A stretch of DNA of 64,000 nt from Apiosordaria backusii (Eukaryota; Ascomycota; Sordariomycetes; Sordariales; Lasiosphaeriaceae), in contig JAUKTV010000009.1 of NCBI GenBank assembly GCA_030549205.1, positions 992,001 through 1,056,000 of the forward strand. The letters are read 5' to 3'. Below are positions 33,093 to 44,510 of this stretch, one piece after another (the first letter of the stretch is position 1; each line of letters opens with the position of its first letter). The position numbers were made by a program, and so were the translations under genes. Below the pieces are notes generated by a model. The model did not search any database, was not told the origin of the DNA, and worked only from the letters and a program-made list of their open reading frames with translations.

Positions 33093-35865
33093 ATGGCTTA
33101 CTCTAGGGAGTACCCGACCATCTTGCTCGGGATTGTCCTCCTCTTTTGGTTTGTGAAGCCTACACTCGCCTTTGGCGCCGGTAACATTGCCGGCATCTCT
33201 AGCATCGAGGGCCAGAACTGTGAGTGGTTCTCTGTTAATTTCTCTGCTTGTTATCAACCCCTAGCTAACCCGAGCTTCCCAACTCCTAGGGCGCCATGGT
33301 GATATCGAAGATGCCCTCCTCAAGGTCATGATGGCCCGCGCTGTCGGCGGTAAGAGATTCGACAAGCTCATGGTCTCCCGCGTCTACTTTGGCAACTGGC
33401 TCCGCGACTACTCCCAGGCTATCGACGTGGGAACCGTCAAGAGCGTCTCTGCCGAAGCCATCAGACTTCTGCTTTGCGTTCTCGGATTTATCACCTTCGG
33501 CTACGGAAGTAAGGAGTTCGAGGTCACTGCCGACCGCCTGGGCTGCTACAGACCCGAGGATCACATCGACAACCCCAAGGACTATGCCGAGAACGAGGAT
33601 GCCAGGCAGTATCACCGCGCTCTTCGCGGCCCTGTCAACGAGGAAGTCGAGCTTGCTATTGACCCTGAGACTGGCATGAAGAACTACATCGCCAATGAAA
33701 ATATCGGTATCATGACTTCGGCTGCTCACTGCCGGAAGCTGTTTACGGACGCCATTAACCTTGGTCGTCGTTATGGCCAGTCTGGTAACAAGGATGAGCT
33801 GTATGAGTGCCTGCGTCTTATCGGTACTGGTCTGCACTGTCTTGAGGGTATGTTTCTTCTTCTCTGCGGTTACACCATCCTATCCAGTTCTAACATGAAT
33901 CTCAGATTACTTTGCTCACAGCAACTACGTCGAGCTTGCCCTCATCGAGATGGGCGAGAGAGACGTCTTCCCCCACGTTGGCCGCAACACCAAGATCAGC
34001 CTTGAGGGTGCCAATGACGAGGTCTACCCCATCGTCACTGGTACCTTCGGTGGTGTCGATTTCTTGCACTCCGTCACTGGTGAAGGTAATAATTTCGCTC
34101 TTACAAGATCAACTTGACCAGATCACTAACAACCCCCTAGTCTCCGACAAGCTCATCCAGTCCGAAATCCAAGACCTCGAAAACACCCTCCAGCAGTCCC
34201 AAAACAACGACCTCTCGGTCCTCCGCGAGCTCCTCGATAAGATCCCCGACGGGCTCATCGGCGGCGACAAGAAGAACAAGGTCAACGAGATCCAAGACAA
34301 CGCCAACGCCGCCCAGATGGAGCAGACCAGCATCTCCCCCAAGGAGACCGAGGAGTTTACTCGGCAAGTTCAGGACATTTTCCGCCAGATCATGCCCGCC
34401 ATTGAGTATCACGACGACCTGCTCAAGACCATCTCCGAGGCCGTGTCTAGAATCCCGATCTTGCCCAAGATCATTGAGCAGCTCGAGGAGCAGCTCTCGG
34501 TGTTTGTGTTCCAGGTTATTGCTCCTTTTGTGGTTCCTGTGATTGAGCAGATCAAGAACGAGCTGGCGACGGGCGCGAGCGAGATTATCGAGAGCAGCAA
34601 GAACGAGCAGCATGTTGTTTTTGAGAATGATGATGCGAGCGATCCTACTCATTCGATGTTGGCCAAGGACCACTTTACCAACGTTTGTCCCCCCTCTCCC
34701 CCCCTTTTCTTCCTTCCCCACCATAACTAACCATTTTGACTCTATAGATCCTCAACGAAGTCGCCGGCCGCGCCGCCTCCAAAGTCGTCTCCTGGTCCGT
34801 CCCCCAACTAATGGAAGCCATCGACGACGACTCGGTCGACATCAACCGCACCCTCAACAAGATCATCTACGGCGTGCTCCACCACCCCGCCCAGCGCTCT
34901 ATGGGCCCCGACGGCGCCTCCGAGGGCCGCGAGATCATCTTTGGCATTGTCGAGGAGTGGTGGGGACAAATGTCCAGCCGGCAGCAGGACGAGTACCGCC
35001 AGAAGCTCTCCCGCGAGGGTGTCGAAAATGGCCAGAACCACAAGGAGGGCCAGCAGGACTGCGGGCATGGTTGCGGTGGGAAGCTGAAGATCAAGAAGAA
35101 CTATGCGAATACCGCGCCGGAGACGATGGAGGATAGGATTGCGGCTGCGGCGGCGGATCATATTGTTGCGGGGGTCAAGCAGAGCTTTAAGCAGGCTGCT
35201 GAGGGTGCTTCGCAGGGTGGTGGGGGGAGGCTCAGGGGGGGTTGGGTGGGTTTTTGAGCAGTGTGGCGGGTAATATCTTTAATGCTGCTAATCAGGAGAG
35301 GAGGCAGGAGGAGCAGCAGGAGGAGACGCCTAGTTATGGTGGGGGTGGGTATCGCAGACAGGAGGAGGAGGAGACTCCTAGCTATGGTGGTGGGGGTGGT
35401 GGATATCGCCGTCAGGAAGAGGAGGAGACTCCTAGCTATGGTGGTGGATATGGCCGTCGTCAAGAGGAGGAAAGTTCGGGTGGTTATGGTCGTCGCCAGG
35501 AGGAGGAGGAGAGGCCTAGCTACGGTGGTGGTGGTGGTGGTGGTGGCTATGGCCGCCGCGAGGAGGAAAGTTCCGGCGGTTATGGCGAGGCAGCTAGCTA
35601 CGGCGGTGGTTACGGCCGTCGTGAGGAGGGTGAGGCGGCTAGTTACAGTCGCGGTGATTACGGCCGCCGTGAGGAGAGCTCTGGCTATGGCGAGGCTGCT
35701 AGCTACGGTGGTGGTTACGGTCGTCGCGAGGAGGAGAGCTCCGGATATGGTGGTGGGTATGGTCGTCGTGAGGAGGAGGAAAGCTCTGGTTACGGTGGCG
35801 GTTATGGTCGCCGTCACCGGGATGATGGAGAGGAGGGAGAGGAGGAGGGGCGCCGCCGCTGGTAG
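33093..35865 (+). CDS. het-c: HET-C heterokaryon incompatibility protein
   Basis: Exons 33093..33219, 33290..33847, 33906..34085, 34141..34682 and 34748..35865, about 841 aa after one frame correction. A signal peptide or anchor comes first (YPTILLGIVLLFWFVKPTLA), then the Het-C core: WRHGDIEDALLKVMMARAVG, RVYFGNWLRDYSQAIDVGTV, HCRKLFTDAINLGRRYG, DYFAHSNYVELALIEMG and NTKISLEGANDEVYPIVTG. The long C-terminal tail is Gly-rich with repeats of the type GGYGRREEE and SYGGGYG (35330-35830). Family knowledge: het-c controls vegetative incompatibility in Neurospora through allelic differences in this protein. The frame breaks between 35222 and 35241; one extra G in either G-run joins the core to GGFLSSVAGNIFNAANQ and the tail. 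This looks like an undercall, but length variation in a recognition gene should be checked. Confidence 0.92.
35330..35830 (+). repeat. Coding repeat array, Gly/Tyr/Arg/Glu-rich tail of HET-C
   Basis: Imperfect tandem units of about 30-60 bp encode YGRRxEEE(S) and SYGGG(G)Y blocks. Unit boundaries are irregular. Such arrays can vary in copy number between strains. Confidence 0.7.
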
Positions 35866-37103
35866 GAACTGGGTGGTTCGTCTTAGTCTCCTTTTTCTGT
35901 GATGGGTTGAAGAGAAAGCTGGAAGGGAGGAACTGGTGAGGTTTTGCGTTGTTGATGATCGTCCTTCCTAGATGAATAAAATGATGTTTTTGTATATTTG
36001 GATTTAGAGGTGATGTGATTGTGAAGAGCCCCTTTTTGAGAATGAATGTGCCCCCTTCTAATCACACATATACAATTTGAAGCATATAAGTTTGTAAAAA
36101 TAACGACAAAACAACCCCCCAAAAAGCGAAGACCTTTCGGTGGTTTTTCAGTCTAGTTAGTCTAAGCTACTTCGCTAACAACTAGAAAGAAGGAACTTGT
36201 ACATAAACCATCTAATCTACCTTACCTATCTACCTGTGTTTGCGTAAAAAGGCTGTTGACTCACAGCAAACAAACAAAAATCACGGTTCAAGGTAAAGAC
36301 TTAACATTAGTTTGGAGTCGGATATTCATGAGATAAAAACGAACTCAATCCTTCTCTTGACTTGCTCCAGTAGTGCTGTTTTCAATCGCAACGTAACCAC
36401 ACCACCTAGGTACTGATGATGACGACCCCTTTTTTGTTTCTGTTGTACGGTGATATCTCAGTGCGGGGGGATGTGACAAGGCCAAGCAAGCTGCAGCGGT
36501 TAATCTACAGCCCCCCGTTCGTTTTCTTTTGGGAACTCCGAAAAGCGGTGTCGATCGTATATCTCTCACACGTTTTGCTACCCGTTCTACAGGTAACATT
36601 GCGGGGAAACGATTCGTAAACTAAGAAATTCCAGAGAGACGGGAAGACTGTGTGAGTGAACATGTCATCTTCATATATACTGCAGGTGCTTGATTGTGTA
36701 CTACTATATCTCGGAGAAGGTTGCCGTGGCCTGCCTGCCGCGTTGAGGGGGATAATAGATCCCGGGACAAGTAATCACGCAATTTGGGTAGGACGGGTAT
36801 TACCTGGACTTTTTCAGCACCTTTTATGTAGGTACATAACCTGGGCATGATATTGAGACGGGAACAAGAGAGAGAGAGAGAGAGACGGGTTGGATATGGA
36901 GTCGATTGGGTGGGATCGACTTTGTATATTGCGGGGGGAATACAACCAGGTTGATCATCTACTCTAATTGTTCTGATACCTATATAAGGTCTTTTGATCC
37001 TCTCCTTTTTATCCCTCGTGTCGTGATTTAGTTTGTTCCCTCTCACCATTCTTAGGCTTTGTTTACTTTCCACCTCCTAACCCCTATTCACCTCCCCCCC
37101 ACA
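35866..37103. other. Intergenic, het-c 3' end and GH45 promoter
   Basis: About 1.2 kb. TACCTA-rich patches lie at 36220-36235, 36405 and 36830, with an (AG)n run at 36866-36884 and a TATA box before the GH45 gene. No gene recognised. Confidence 0.5.
36981..36988 (+). promoter_or_regulatory. TATA box of the GH45 gene
   Basis: TATATAAG lies 116-123 bp before the GH45 start codon, a plausible position for an inducible fungal gene with a short leader. Confidence 0.5.
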
Positions 37104-37989
37104 ATGCAACTCCCCCTAACCATCCTGACCGCCCTCATCGGCCTCGCCTCCGCCCAAGGAGCCCAAGGCACAGGCAAAACAACCCGCTACTGGGACTGCT
37201 GCAAGCCCTCCTGCGCCTGGCCCGGTAAATCCACCGCCTCCTCCCCCGTCCAGACCTGCGACAAGAACGACAACCCCCTCAACGACCGCGGAAGCACCAG
37301 GTCGGGGTGCGACTCTGGCGGGTCGGCGTTCATGTGCAGCAACCAGTCCCCCTGGGCGGTCAACGAGACGGTCGCCTACGGCTGGGCGGCGGTCAACATT
37401 GCCGGCAGCAACGAGGCGGCGTGGTGCTGCAGCTGCTACGAGCTGACGTTCACGAGCGGTCCGGTGGCGGGGAAGAAGATGGTGGTGCAGGCTACGAATA
37501 CGGGGGGGATTTGGGGAATAATCACTTTGATATTGCCATGCCGGGGGGAGGGGTGGGGATATTTAATGGTGAGTTTTTCCTTGAGTGAAACCCCGCTTAA
37601 AAGGTATATAAAGGGGATACTGATAGGAAGGGGGGCGACAGCATGCACGCAGCAGTACGGTGCTCCTCCTAATGGCTGGGGGGAGAGGTACGGTGGTGTG
37701 GCATCAAAGAGTGCCTGCGCGAGTTTCCCAGAGAAGCTCAAGGCGGGGTGCAATTGGCGGTTTGACTGGTTCCAGGGGGCGGATAACCCGGATGTGAGGT
37801 TCAGACAGGTGAGTTTGAATCTACCCTAATCTGATCGTGAAAAAGTTGCGAGTAATCAAAAATAACAAAGAGAATGAATAGGTGGCCTGCCCGGCTGCGA
37901 TTACGGCCAAGAGCGGTTGTGTGAGGCAGAGGGATGTGATTGATCAGACGCCTACGGGGCCTTCGACGGTTCCTACTTGGACTCCGTGA
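37104..37989 (+). CDS. GH45 endo-beta-1,4-glucanase, secreted
   Basis: Exons 37104..37568, 37642..37808 and 37882..37989; the corrected product is 246 aa. The signal peptide is MQLPLTILTALIGLASA. The catalytic domain begins TRYWDCCKPSCAWPGK, with the catalytic-base Asp31. The second catalytic Asp is Asp143 in NNHFDIAMPGGGVGIFN; the spacing of 112 matches the family. Cys-rich SGGSAFMCSNQSPWAVN, WCCSCYELTF and RYGGVASK follow. There is no cellulose-binding module; the chain ends shortly after the third exon. Family knowledge: GH45 enzymes cut internal cellulose bonds by inversion. The frame breaks at 37502-37508: seven G where eight are needed for TNTGGDLGNNHF. Without that base the literal frame loses the acid residue until exon 2. 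Both introns are 73 nt and canonical. Confidence 0.92.
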
Positions 37990-38349
37990 GGGGGTAACAA
38001 CCAAGAATGGTGGGGGAGAGGTGATGGGAGGTGTATATAGGGGTTGGGTTGGGTGGTTGTGTTTATACTTGATAGGAATGAAAAGGGGGTTGCTTGGCAA
38101 TAGCACATGATTTGGTACCAAATGGTTTTGAATTTATCATCTAAATAAATAGGTGAGTTTTATCTTTTGCCGTATAGACGAAGGAGTGGTGCTTTTGTCT
38201 GTCTGCTCTAAGCCAAAAAACAACAACAACAACCCAGAAATATTTTTCAACTATTCAAAAGCAGCAAATTCACCAACTCACATACCTGATTTTTTTCTTT
38301 CGTCTTCATCTCAGTCGTTCATCATCATAAACTCCCCTCCTTTTCCCCG
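37990..38349. other. Convergent intergenic region, GH45 / DNAJC11-like
   Basis: 3' UTRs of two converging genes. A/T-rich, with an AAC-repeat near 38219-38233. No gene. Confidence 0.5.
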
Positions 38350-40827
38350 TTACGGCAATCTCAGTTCCTCCCTCCCCTCAACCTCAATGCTATACTCCTT
38401 ATACCCCCACAAATACCTAACCTTCAACACCTTCCCCTGCTGCCCCGCCATCGGGTTCGGGTCCCAAAACCCAAGCAACTTCCCCTTCTTCACCCCCTTT
38501 GGAATGTGAAGTCTTCCCCAATCATCCACCAAGGCCGCCAGAGCAATAGTCACATCCGCCACCTCTTCAGGAGGAGCATTTCTGACTCCGTATTTGGCAG
38601 AAAGAATGACCAGGCCGCCCTTTTGGCGCTCTTCACGCTGTCTGCTTTCTGCTCCGGTGGCCAGGATGACGGTAAGCTCATCCGCTTCAGTGCGGCGCTT
38701 GTTGATATACTGTCTCAACGCAGCAGGGTTGACTCCCGGTCCTCTAGCCTTAGCAACAGCCTTCTTTTGTCGTTGGCGTTGTTTGTAGAGCTCGTAGGCA
38801 GCCATGGTGGCAAAGGGGAAGACGGTGCTCCAAAAGAGGACCTTCATGCTCAACTTTGACCTGCCTGCTCCACTGGCCATGAGGAAGGGGAGGGAGAAGC
38901 GCTGGCCTAGTCTTGACCAATAGAGTGAGAGGTGGAGATTTGACGGTGACAGCCCGACTTCCAGCCCGGCTTTGGAGAAGCGGCCAAAAGATTTCAAAGC
39001 CCGGAAAGCAAGATAGAAATCCTTTTGGACCGTGCCTGCGAGCTCGACCTCGCCGCGGATACCACCCTTTTGTCGACCGGGGAGGTAGGAAGCGAAGAAA
39101 TCTCGGCCGTAGCGGAGGTAGCCGGCGATGTTACCCGGTGTGAAGCCGGTGGAAATAGTCCAACTGCCGGGTTTGTTCTCGTCGAGATCGGCATCGAGTA
39201 CGGAGAGACCACGGACGGAGGGCTTGGTGAGGGATTTGCCTTGGTGGATTCCTAGGTCAGGCTGGGCAAAACTGTAGCCTACTTCTAACGTTGGGGGGTT
39301 GGTGAAGGAGGATAGTGACCGCGAGCCAAAAGTGCGGGAGAAGTGGGTGATTTCAGCACATTCTTTCGAGCGAGACTCGGCAAGGTTGAAGAGAGAGAAG
39401 TCGCCAGAATCGGCAATGAGGAAGGCGGTGCCGTTGGACTCGGCGCCGACTCTTTTGTGGGCAGCGAGGCCGAAGTTGCTGATGCTGTGGGACCAGATTT
39501 TGGAAGCGAAGAGTTCCACGTTGATGGGGGCTGTTGGGTCGTGAAGTAAAGGGATGGAGTGGCCTACTCGGAGGGAAGTGGTTGGGTGCGGGAGAGGAGA
39601 TACATCTGTCTCGATGATGAGGTCCGGAATCTGGGGATGCTGGGGGGTTTTGGGATCCCTCCAGGCCATTTCCTGGCGGAAGGACAGGTTCAGGGCAGGA
39701 AGAAAACGGGAGGATAGGAGCTGGTCTAGACGCCGGCGGCTGTGAATGGATGGTCCTGGGGGTTGGTATCGGTCCAGGACTAAGGGGGCGAGCCGATAAG
39801 GGTCGTCGAGGAGGCCGTGAACTGAGCCGGTGATGGTCATGGTTGGGTCTGCGAACCGAATGGGAGGTTTAGTTGCGGTCTTCTTTTGCTGCTGCTGCTG
39901 CTGCTGCTGCTGCGGTTGGACTGGCGGCTTCTTTTCTCCATCTTCTTGATCATCGAAGAATTTCGCAAGAATTACGGCGGCTTCCTCGAACGGTTCTTTC
40001 AAACCTGGGAATGCCACGGTGGCGGACTTTTGGAGTGAGAAATCTAACACTTCTACTCCAGAACTACCACGCTTCGCTATCTCCTCAGAAGACGCCAAAA
40101 GGGGTGAGGCATTGAGCCTGAGACCCAAGTCTGTGGTTGCCCTCGCATCCCGTCGAGTGAGGAGGATATACTGATCTTGGAGTTTGCTCTCATAAGTGCT
40201 CTGGTTTTCTGGCCCAGACAGAGCAGTATCGATCTCGGCCTCGTCATCCTCTGACTCATAGCCCTCGACTGTCGAAAGATCATAACCAATTCTCCGAGAT
40301 GGGTCGGCCAAAACTTCATAGGCAGCTTGAACCAATCCTAGATAGAAACCAGCGGGGCTCTGCAGAGGTCCTGACTGCTTCTCAACAGCAAGAACCTGGA
40401 CCAGACGATTGTAAGCAGCCTGGACTTCCTCGCGCCCGAGTGTTGGACCTTTTTTCGCCAAACACATAAGCTCATAGTAGCTCCTTCCCAGGGGGCCGTC
40501 TGCTGTGAGCTTCCTGATGGCCTCTTTTTCGGCGACGACCTTCTCGTCTTGGTCATCTTCCTCCAGGTGCTCAGATGCCAGGGTTGATCCCACAAAGGAA
40601 GAAGCGTCGTCAAAACCAAACTCTAGCACACTCCTGGTTGCCGCAAAGTGTTCGCGAAGGGAATAACGATCTGTTTCAGCAGCAGGTGGGCGCAGTGATT
40701 GGCGATCTGCCTCGGCTGGACGTGCCGCCCTCTGTGAGCCATGGTTAGCTGGGGCTCTGGATCGATGGGACCGAATAGAACGCGTGTCCTCATAAGTTGA
40801 GGGAGGCCGATTCGACCTTCGCGACAT
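38350..40827 (-). CDS. DNAJC11-like mitochondrial J-domain protein (DUF3395)
   Basis: A single exon. I prefer the ATG at 40827 (AAAATGTCGCG), 825 aa; an in-frame ATG at 40890 would add 21 residues. A disordered Arg/Ser-rich N-terminus precedes a J-like domain at about 120-200 (GRSYYELMCLAKKGPTL; EVQAAYNRLVQVLAVEKQ; AAYEVLADPSRRIGYDL). The HPD tripeptide expected between helices II and III is absent, so Hsp70 stimulation is doubtful. The middle is a beta-rich region typical of DNAJC11. The DUF3395 end runs from ARGPGVNPAALRQYINKRR to KVRYLWGYKEYSIEVEG. A poly-Gln stretch is coded by a CAG run at 39887-39913. Family knowledge: DNAJC11 associates with the MICOS/MIB complexes at the outer mitochondrial membrane. 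Confidence 0.85.
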   Translation of the reverse strand: MSRRSNRPPSTYEDTRSIRSHRSRAPANHGSQRAARPAEADRQSLRPPAAETDRYSLREHFAATRSVLEFGFDDASSFVGSTLASEHLEEDDQDEKVVAEKEAIRKLTADGPLGRSYYELMCLAKKGPTLGREEVQAAYNRLVQVLAVEKQSGPLQSPAGFYLGLVQAAYEVLADPSRRIGYDLSTVEGYESEDDEAEIDTALSGPENQSTYESKLQDQYILLTRRDARATTDLGLRLNASPLLASSEEIAKRGSSGVEVLDFSLQKSATVAFPGLKEPFEEAAVILAKFFDDQEDGEKKPPVQPQQQQQQQQQKKTATKPPIRFADPTMTITGSVHGLLDDPYRLAPLVLDRYQPPGPSIHSRRRLDQLLSSRFLPALNLSFRQEMAWRDPKTPQHPQIPDLIIETDVSPLPHPTTSLRVGHSIPLLHDPTAPINVELFASKIWSHSISNFGLAAHKRVGAESNGTAFLIADSGDFSLFNLAESRSKECAEITHFSRTFGSRSLSSFTNPPTLEVGYSFAQPDLGIHQGKSLTKPSVRGLSVLDADLDENKPGSWTISTGFTPGNIAGYLRYGRDFFASYLPGRQKGGIRGEVELAGTVQKDFYLAFRALKSFGRFSKAGLEVGLSPSNLHLSLYWSRLGQRFSLPFLMASGAGRSKLSMKVLFWSTVFPFATMAAYELYKQRQRQKKAVAKARGPGVNPAALRQYINKRRTEADELTVILATGAESRQREERQKGGLVILSAKYGVRNAPPEEVADVTIALAALVDDWGRLHIPKGVKKGKLLGFWDPNPMAGQQGKVLKVRYLWGYKEYSIEVEGREELRLP
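39887..39913. repeat. CAG/CTG trinucleotide run
   Basis: About nine TGC units on the plus strand encode poly-Gln in the DNAJC11-like protein on the minus strand. A likely length polymorphism. Confidence 0.85.
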
Positions 40828-41665
40828 TTTCAGAGACCGAGAGTGACGGCGCCGGGGATGAGTGCAGAAAGGCGTGTCAAAAAAAGACAAAAAGAATGGT
40901 TCGACAAGATCGATAGACAGAGAATCGGGTTAGGTATCGCGGGGCGTGATGCAGGAAGCTGAGTGGTTCACCGCCGCATCATGGTAGCGGATAGGTGCCG
41001 AGGCATCTGATGCTACATAGCGACAGGGGGGCTGGGTCGCTAGCTCGTTTGAAAGACTGCCCACAGGGAGACCACCAAGAAATGGATAAGAAGCTGACGT
41101 GCCACATGCTAGCCGAGTGGATAAGACATTGTAAAACAGCTTCATTACGAAGTAAAGCCCAATTGCCCAGCACTACCAAGAAATAGACGCTTAAGGTTTG
41201 ACTTCCAGGTTCCGGCGGCAGCTGTAGTTGGCCAGTACCACGAGGACCAAGATGCTAACAACAGTTAAAAATGGCAAGATGGAGAATAGGGCTAAAACTG
41301 CGCCTCATCGACGCCATTTCTGACCTTGGAGAGAGAACATACAAGTAACACAACTTCAGCTCCCACTTTTTGAAGTTGCACAGACTGAACAAGCCCAGAA
41401 CAAAAGGACCGGCCTGAAAGCGGCAGGCATTCTCTTATCGGCTTATCGGCTGCAGGCAAGTGGGTGCTGTGCCCGAGCATCCCTGCAAGCTAAACGGCAA
41501 GCGCAAACGCGCGCCTGGTCAAAGGCCTCTCTCAAAAAGATGCTGGCCGTGTGCCCCTCACTCTGTCTGCTGACATTGGGCGCTCTCTCGCCCACACCAC
41601 CACCAATTTGCAACATCAATCCCGCTCCCCCAGACCCTGCGCAAACGAGCGCACCCGTCTCCAGA
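40828..41665. other. Divergent promoter region, DNAJC11-like / CK2 alpha
   Basis: About 840 bp. An A-box-like TAGCCGAGTGG occurs at about 41113 without a convincing tRNA fold. An in-frame ATG at 41540 precedes the CK2 start; the conserved start is 41666. Confidence 0.45.
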
Positions 41666-42950
41666 ATGGCCAGAGTCTATGCCGACGTCAACCAGAACAT
41701 GCCCAGGAGCTACTGGGATTATGACAGTGTCAACATCAGTACGCCCATCCAAAAGCCCTCCCCTTGTTTGCCCTCCAAACACGCCCGCGATGCGACAGCC
41801 CTCTTCAGAACGAATCAATATTGACATTGCGTAACAGGCTGGGGCGCCCTTGAAAACTACGAGGTAGTTCGCAAGATCGGTTAGTTTTTTTGTCACCCTC
41901 TCAACACCTCCGTACCCGACTCGCTGACCGCCCCCCCCCCCGTCACCCAGGCCGCGGAAAGTACTCTGAAGTCTTCGAGGGCATCAACGTCGTCAACTAC
42001 CAAAAATGCGTCATCAAGGTCCTCAAGCCCGTCAAGAAGAAGAAGATAAAGCGCGAGATCAAGATTCTGCAGAACCTGGCTGGAGGGCCCAACATCGTTG
42101 CCCTGCTCGACGTTGTTAGGGACTCGCAGAGTAAAACCCCGTCCCTCATCTTCGAGTTTGTCAACAACACCGATTTCCGAACCCTCTACCCCAAGTTTGT
42201 CGACATCGATGTGCGCTACTACATCTACGAGCTTCTCAAGGCGCTCGACTACTGTCACAGCAAGGGCATCATGCACCGCGATGTGAAGCCTCATAACGTT
42301 ATGATCGATCATGAGAACAGAAAGGTTTGTTTTCGCCAGACAATCTCTCTACACCACCACTAATTTGTTATCAAAAAGTTGCGCCTCATCGACTGGGGTC
42401 TCGCCGAATTCTACCACCCCGGCACCGAGTACAACGTCCGCGTCGCCTCTCGCTACTTCAAGGGGCCTGAGCTCCTCGTCGACTACCAGGAATACGACTA
42501 CAGCCTGGACATGTGGAGTTTGGGCGCCATGTTTGCCTCGATGATTTTCCGCAAGGAGCCCTTCTTCCACGGCCAGAGCAACGCCGATCAGCTAGTCAAG
42601 ATTGCTAAGGTCCTCGGGACGGATGATTTGTTTGACTACCTAGACAAGTACGAGATCGAGCTCGACACACAGTACGACGATATCTTGGGCCGTTTCCAGA
42701 AGAAGCCCTGGCACAGCTTTGTCAATGCCGAGAACCAACGATTTGTCTCGAGCGAGGCTATTGATTTCCTTGACAAGCTGCTCCGATATGACCATGCGGT
42801 ACGTCTCTTGTTTATCGTAGTTCGATTTATCAGAAACTAACGAATCACCAGGAACGCCTCACCGCCAAAGAAGCCATGGCCCACCCTTACTTTGCGCCAA
42901 TTCGCGATGAGGGTATCCTCCAGCGGTATCTCGCCGGAGAAGCAATCTAG
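41666..42950 (+). CDS. CKA1: Casein kinase II, catalytic alpha subunit
   Basis: Exons 41666..41738, 41838..41879 (42 nt), 41951..42324, 42379..42798 and 42852..42950, giving 335 aa. The start MARVYADVNQNMPRSYWDYD is the family N-terminus. The kinase motifs are GRGKYSEVFEGINV (glycine loop), VIKVLKPVKKKKIKREI (catalytic Lys and the CK2 basic cluster), MHRDVKPHNVMID, IDWGLAEFYHPG (DWG in place of DFG, diagnostic for CK2) and VRVASRYFKGPELLVDY. The end is FAPIRDEGILQRYLAGEAI. Family knowledge: an acidophilic Ser/Thr kinase active with or without the beta subunit; in Neurospora it phosphorylates the clock protein FRQ. The gene is complete, and the acceptor of intron 3 is AAAAAG. Confidence 0.97.
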
Positions 42951-44510
42951 AAGACGAGATCAAATACCGGGGAATCCGAATCTAGCATCTTGCCTTCTTT
43001 CCAGTTCGGGGCCATAAGTGACCCATTGTTTGCTCAAGAGTGGAGGAGAATGGAGGCAAGGCAGGACATACAGTGACAGCAACAAGAACAAGAACAACAA
43101 AGCAAATGACTCTTTTTTTTCCCCCGGACTCCCAAAGATAGCCATGCACAGGATTGATTTGATACCAGGCTAGGTGGTTCTGGGGGGGGATTGGTGATCT
43201 TTGTTTTGAGGGGGAGAGGGGGTGTGAAAGGGGAGGGAGAAGGTGGAGATTCGTGTCAAGGTGGTGGTGGGCGGGGGAGAGGGGGAGAGGGGGAGAGTGC
43301 AAGAAGAAGAATGAAAGAGAAAACAAACACTACTTGAATAAAGTACTTTGTCAATATTTTTTGCTGCGACTAGAAATGGCAAGGAGTATGGGATTCTTTT
43401 TTCAGGTGTGGGGGTAATGTTTTGCGTGAGGGGGGAAAGGGGTGTTTGTGGGTGGGAGGAGGGTGAGATAGGTAGCGAATGGATGAGTGTTTTTGAAGTT
43501 TGTGTCTGTGCTGATTTATTCGAGGGTGGGTTGGTGTTTACTCTCCTGATGTTGGTCTGTTTACTGTGATCGGGTTTAGTTAGGCGGTGTGATGTTATAG
43601 GGGTTAAGTGATAAAACTCAATCTACTTACCCCTTCAATCAAGTGTATGTGGGTGACTTACTGTCTTCAACTCTTAAACCACACTATATTTTTTTAATAT
43701 TCTCAGCACTCATACCAGTTGACTTGGTGAGAGCTGGCAGACATCATGCTTTTCTCACGCAAAGGGTAGGCTTTTTTGAGGTGGTGTGTTCTTTACATAC
43801 ACTGTCGTGTCTTGGAAGCCTGGATATATTACTTGAGAGGACTGTTACACTGCCAAGGAACCCTCTCTCCCTGTAAATTGTAAATCTAGAATAGCTCATC
43901 CTGTCTGTCTACCTACCTACCTAAGGCAAGCTGTGGACAAAATTAGACATTGTGCTGCAGTTCTCAGACAGGCCGCAAGACACAGTTCAACAAACACACC
44001 TTGCAAGATAGTAAATAGTAGATAGGCCTTATCTAGAATATAGTCAATAGGTCTTAAAGATTGGCGGTCGGTCGGGTGTGTTGCAAAAATTGTATCGAAA
44101 TGCCTGAGTTGAGAAAACTACCTTCAAGACCTGTGGACTATTTCTCTCTAACCACCCTATCCTTTGAAGGCCTTTGCTTTGAGTAGCAGTATCTTGCCTT
44201 TTTTTGTCTACCACGTGCTACAAGCCACCTAAGTAGGATGTCATTGGTTAGATGATAACAAGCCTCTCTCTTAACTCAAGATTATTGTTGCCAACGACGC
44301 TAAAGGGAAAGATCACGATCTTTTTGAGGGTGCAGATCACATGAAACAGAGATATATAGATATATATGATTATTTTCTCTGCCTGAAAGTGAACTTTTCC
44401 GTTTTGTTCATCTAACTGCGTTCGTTGGATCAATTTCAGTCCCGTCTACCCTGCTACCCCTTCCGTATCTCACCCTACCCTTTAACCACACCCTCTCGCC
44501 TTAAACTTAG
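42951..44510. other. Convergent intergenic region, CK2 alpha / M28 peptidase
   Basis: About 1.56 kb of 3' sequence. G-rich patch at 43180-43300, a TACCTACCTACCTAAGG cluster at 43909-43925, A/T-rich near 44340-44370. No gene recognised. Confidence 0.5.

Noticed and set aside
41100..41215. Possible intron-containing tRNA (TAGCCGAGTGG ... GGTTTGACTTCC)
   Set aside because: A- and B-box-like sequences exist, but acceptor, anticodon and T stems do not pair.
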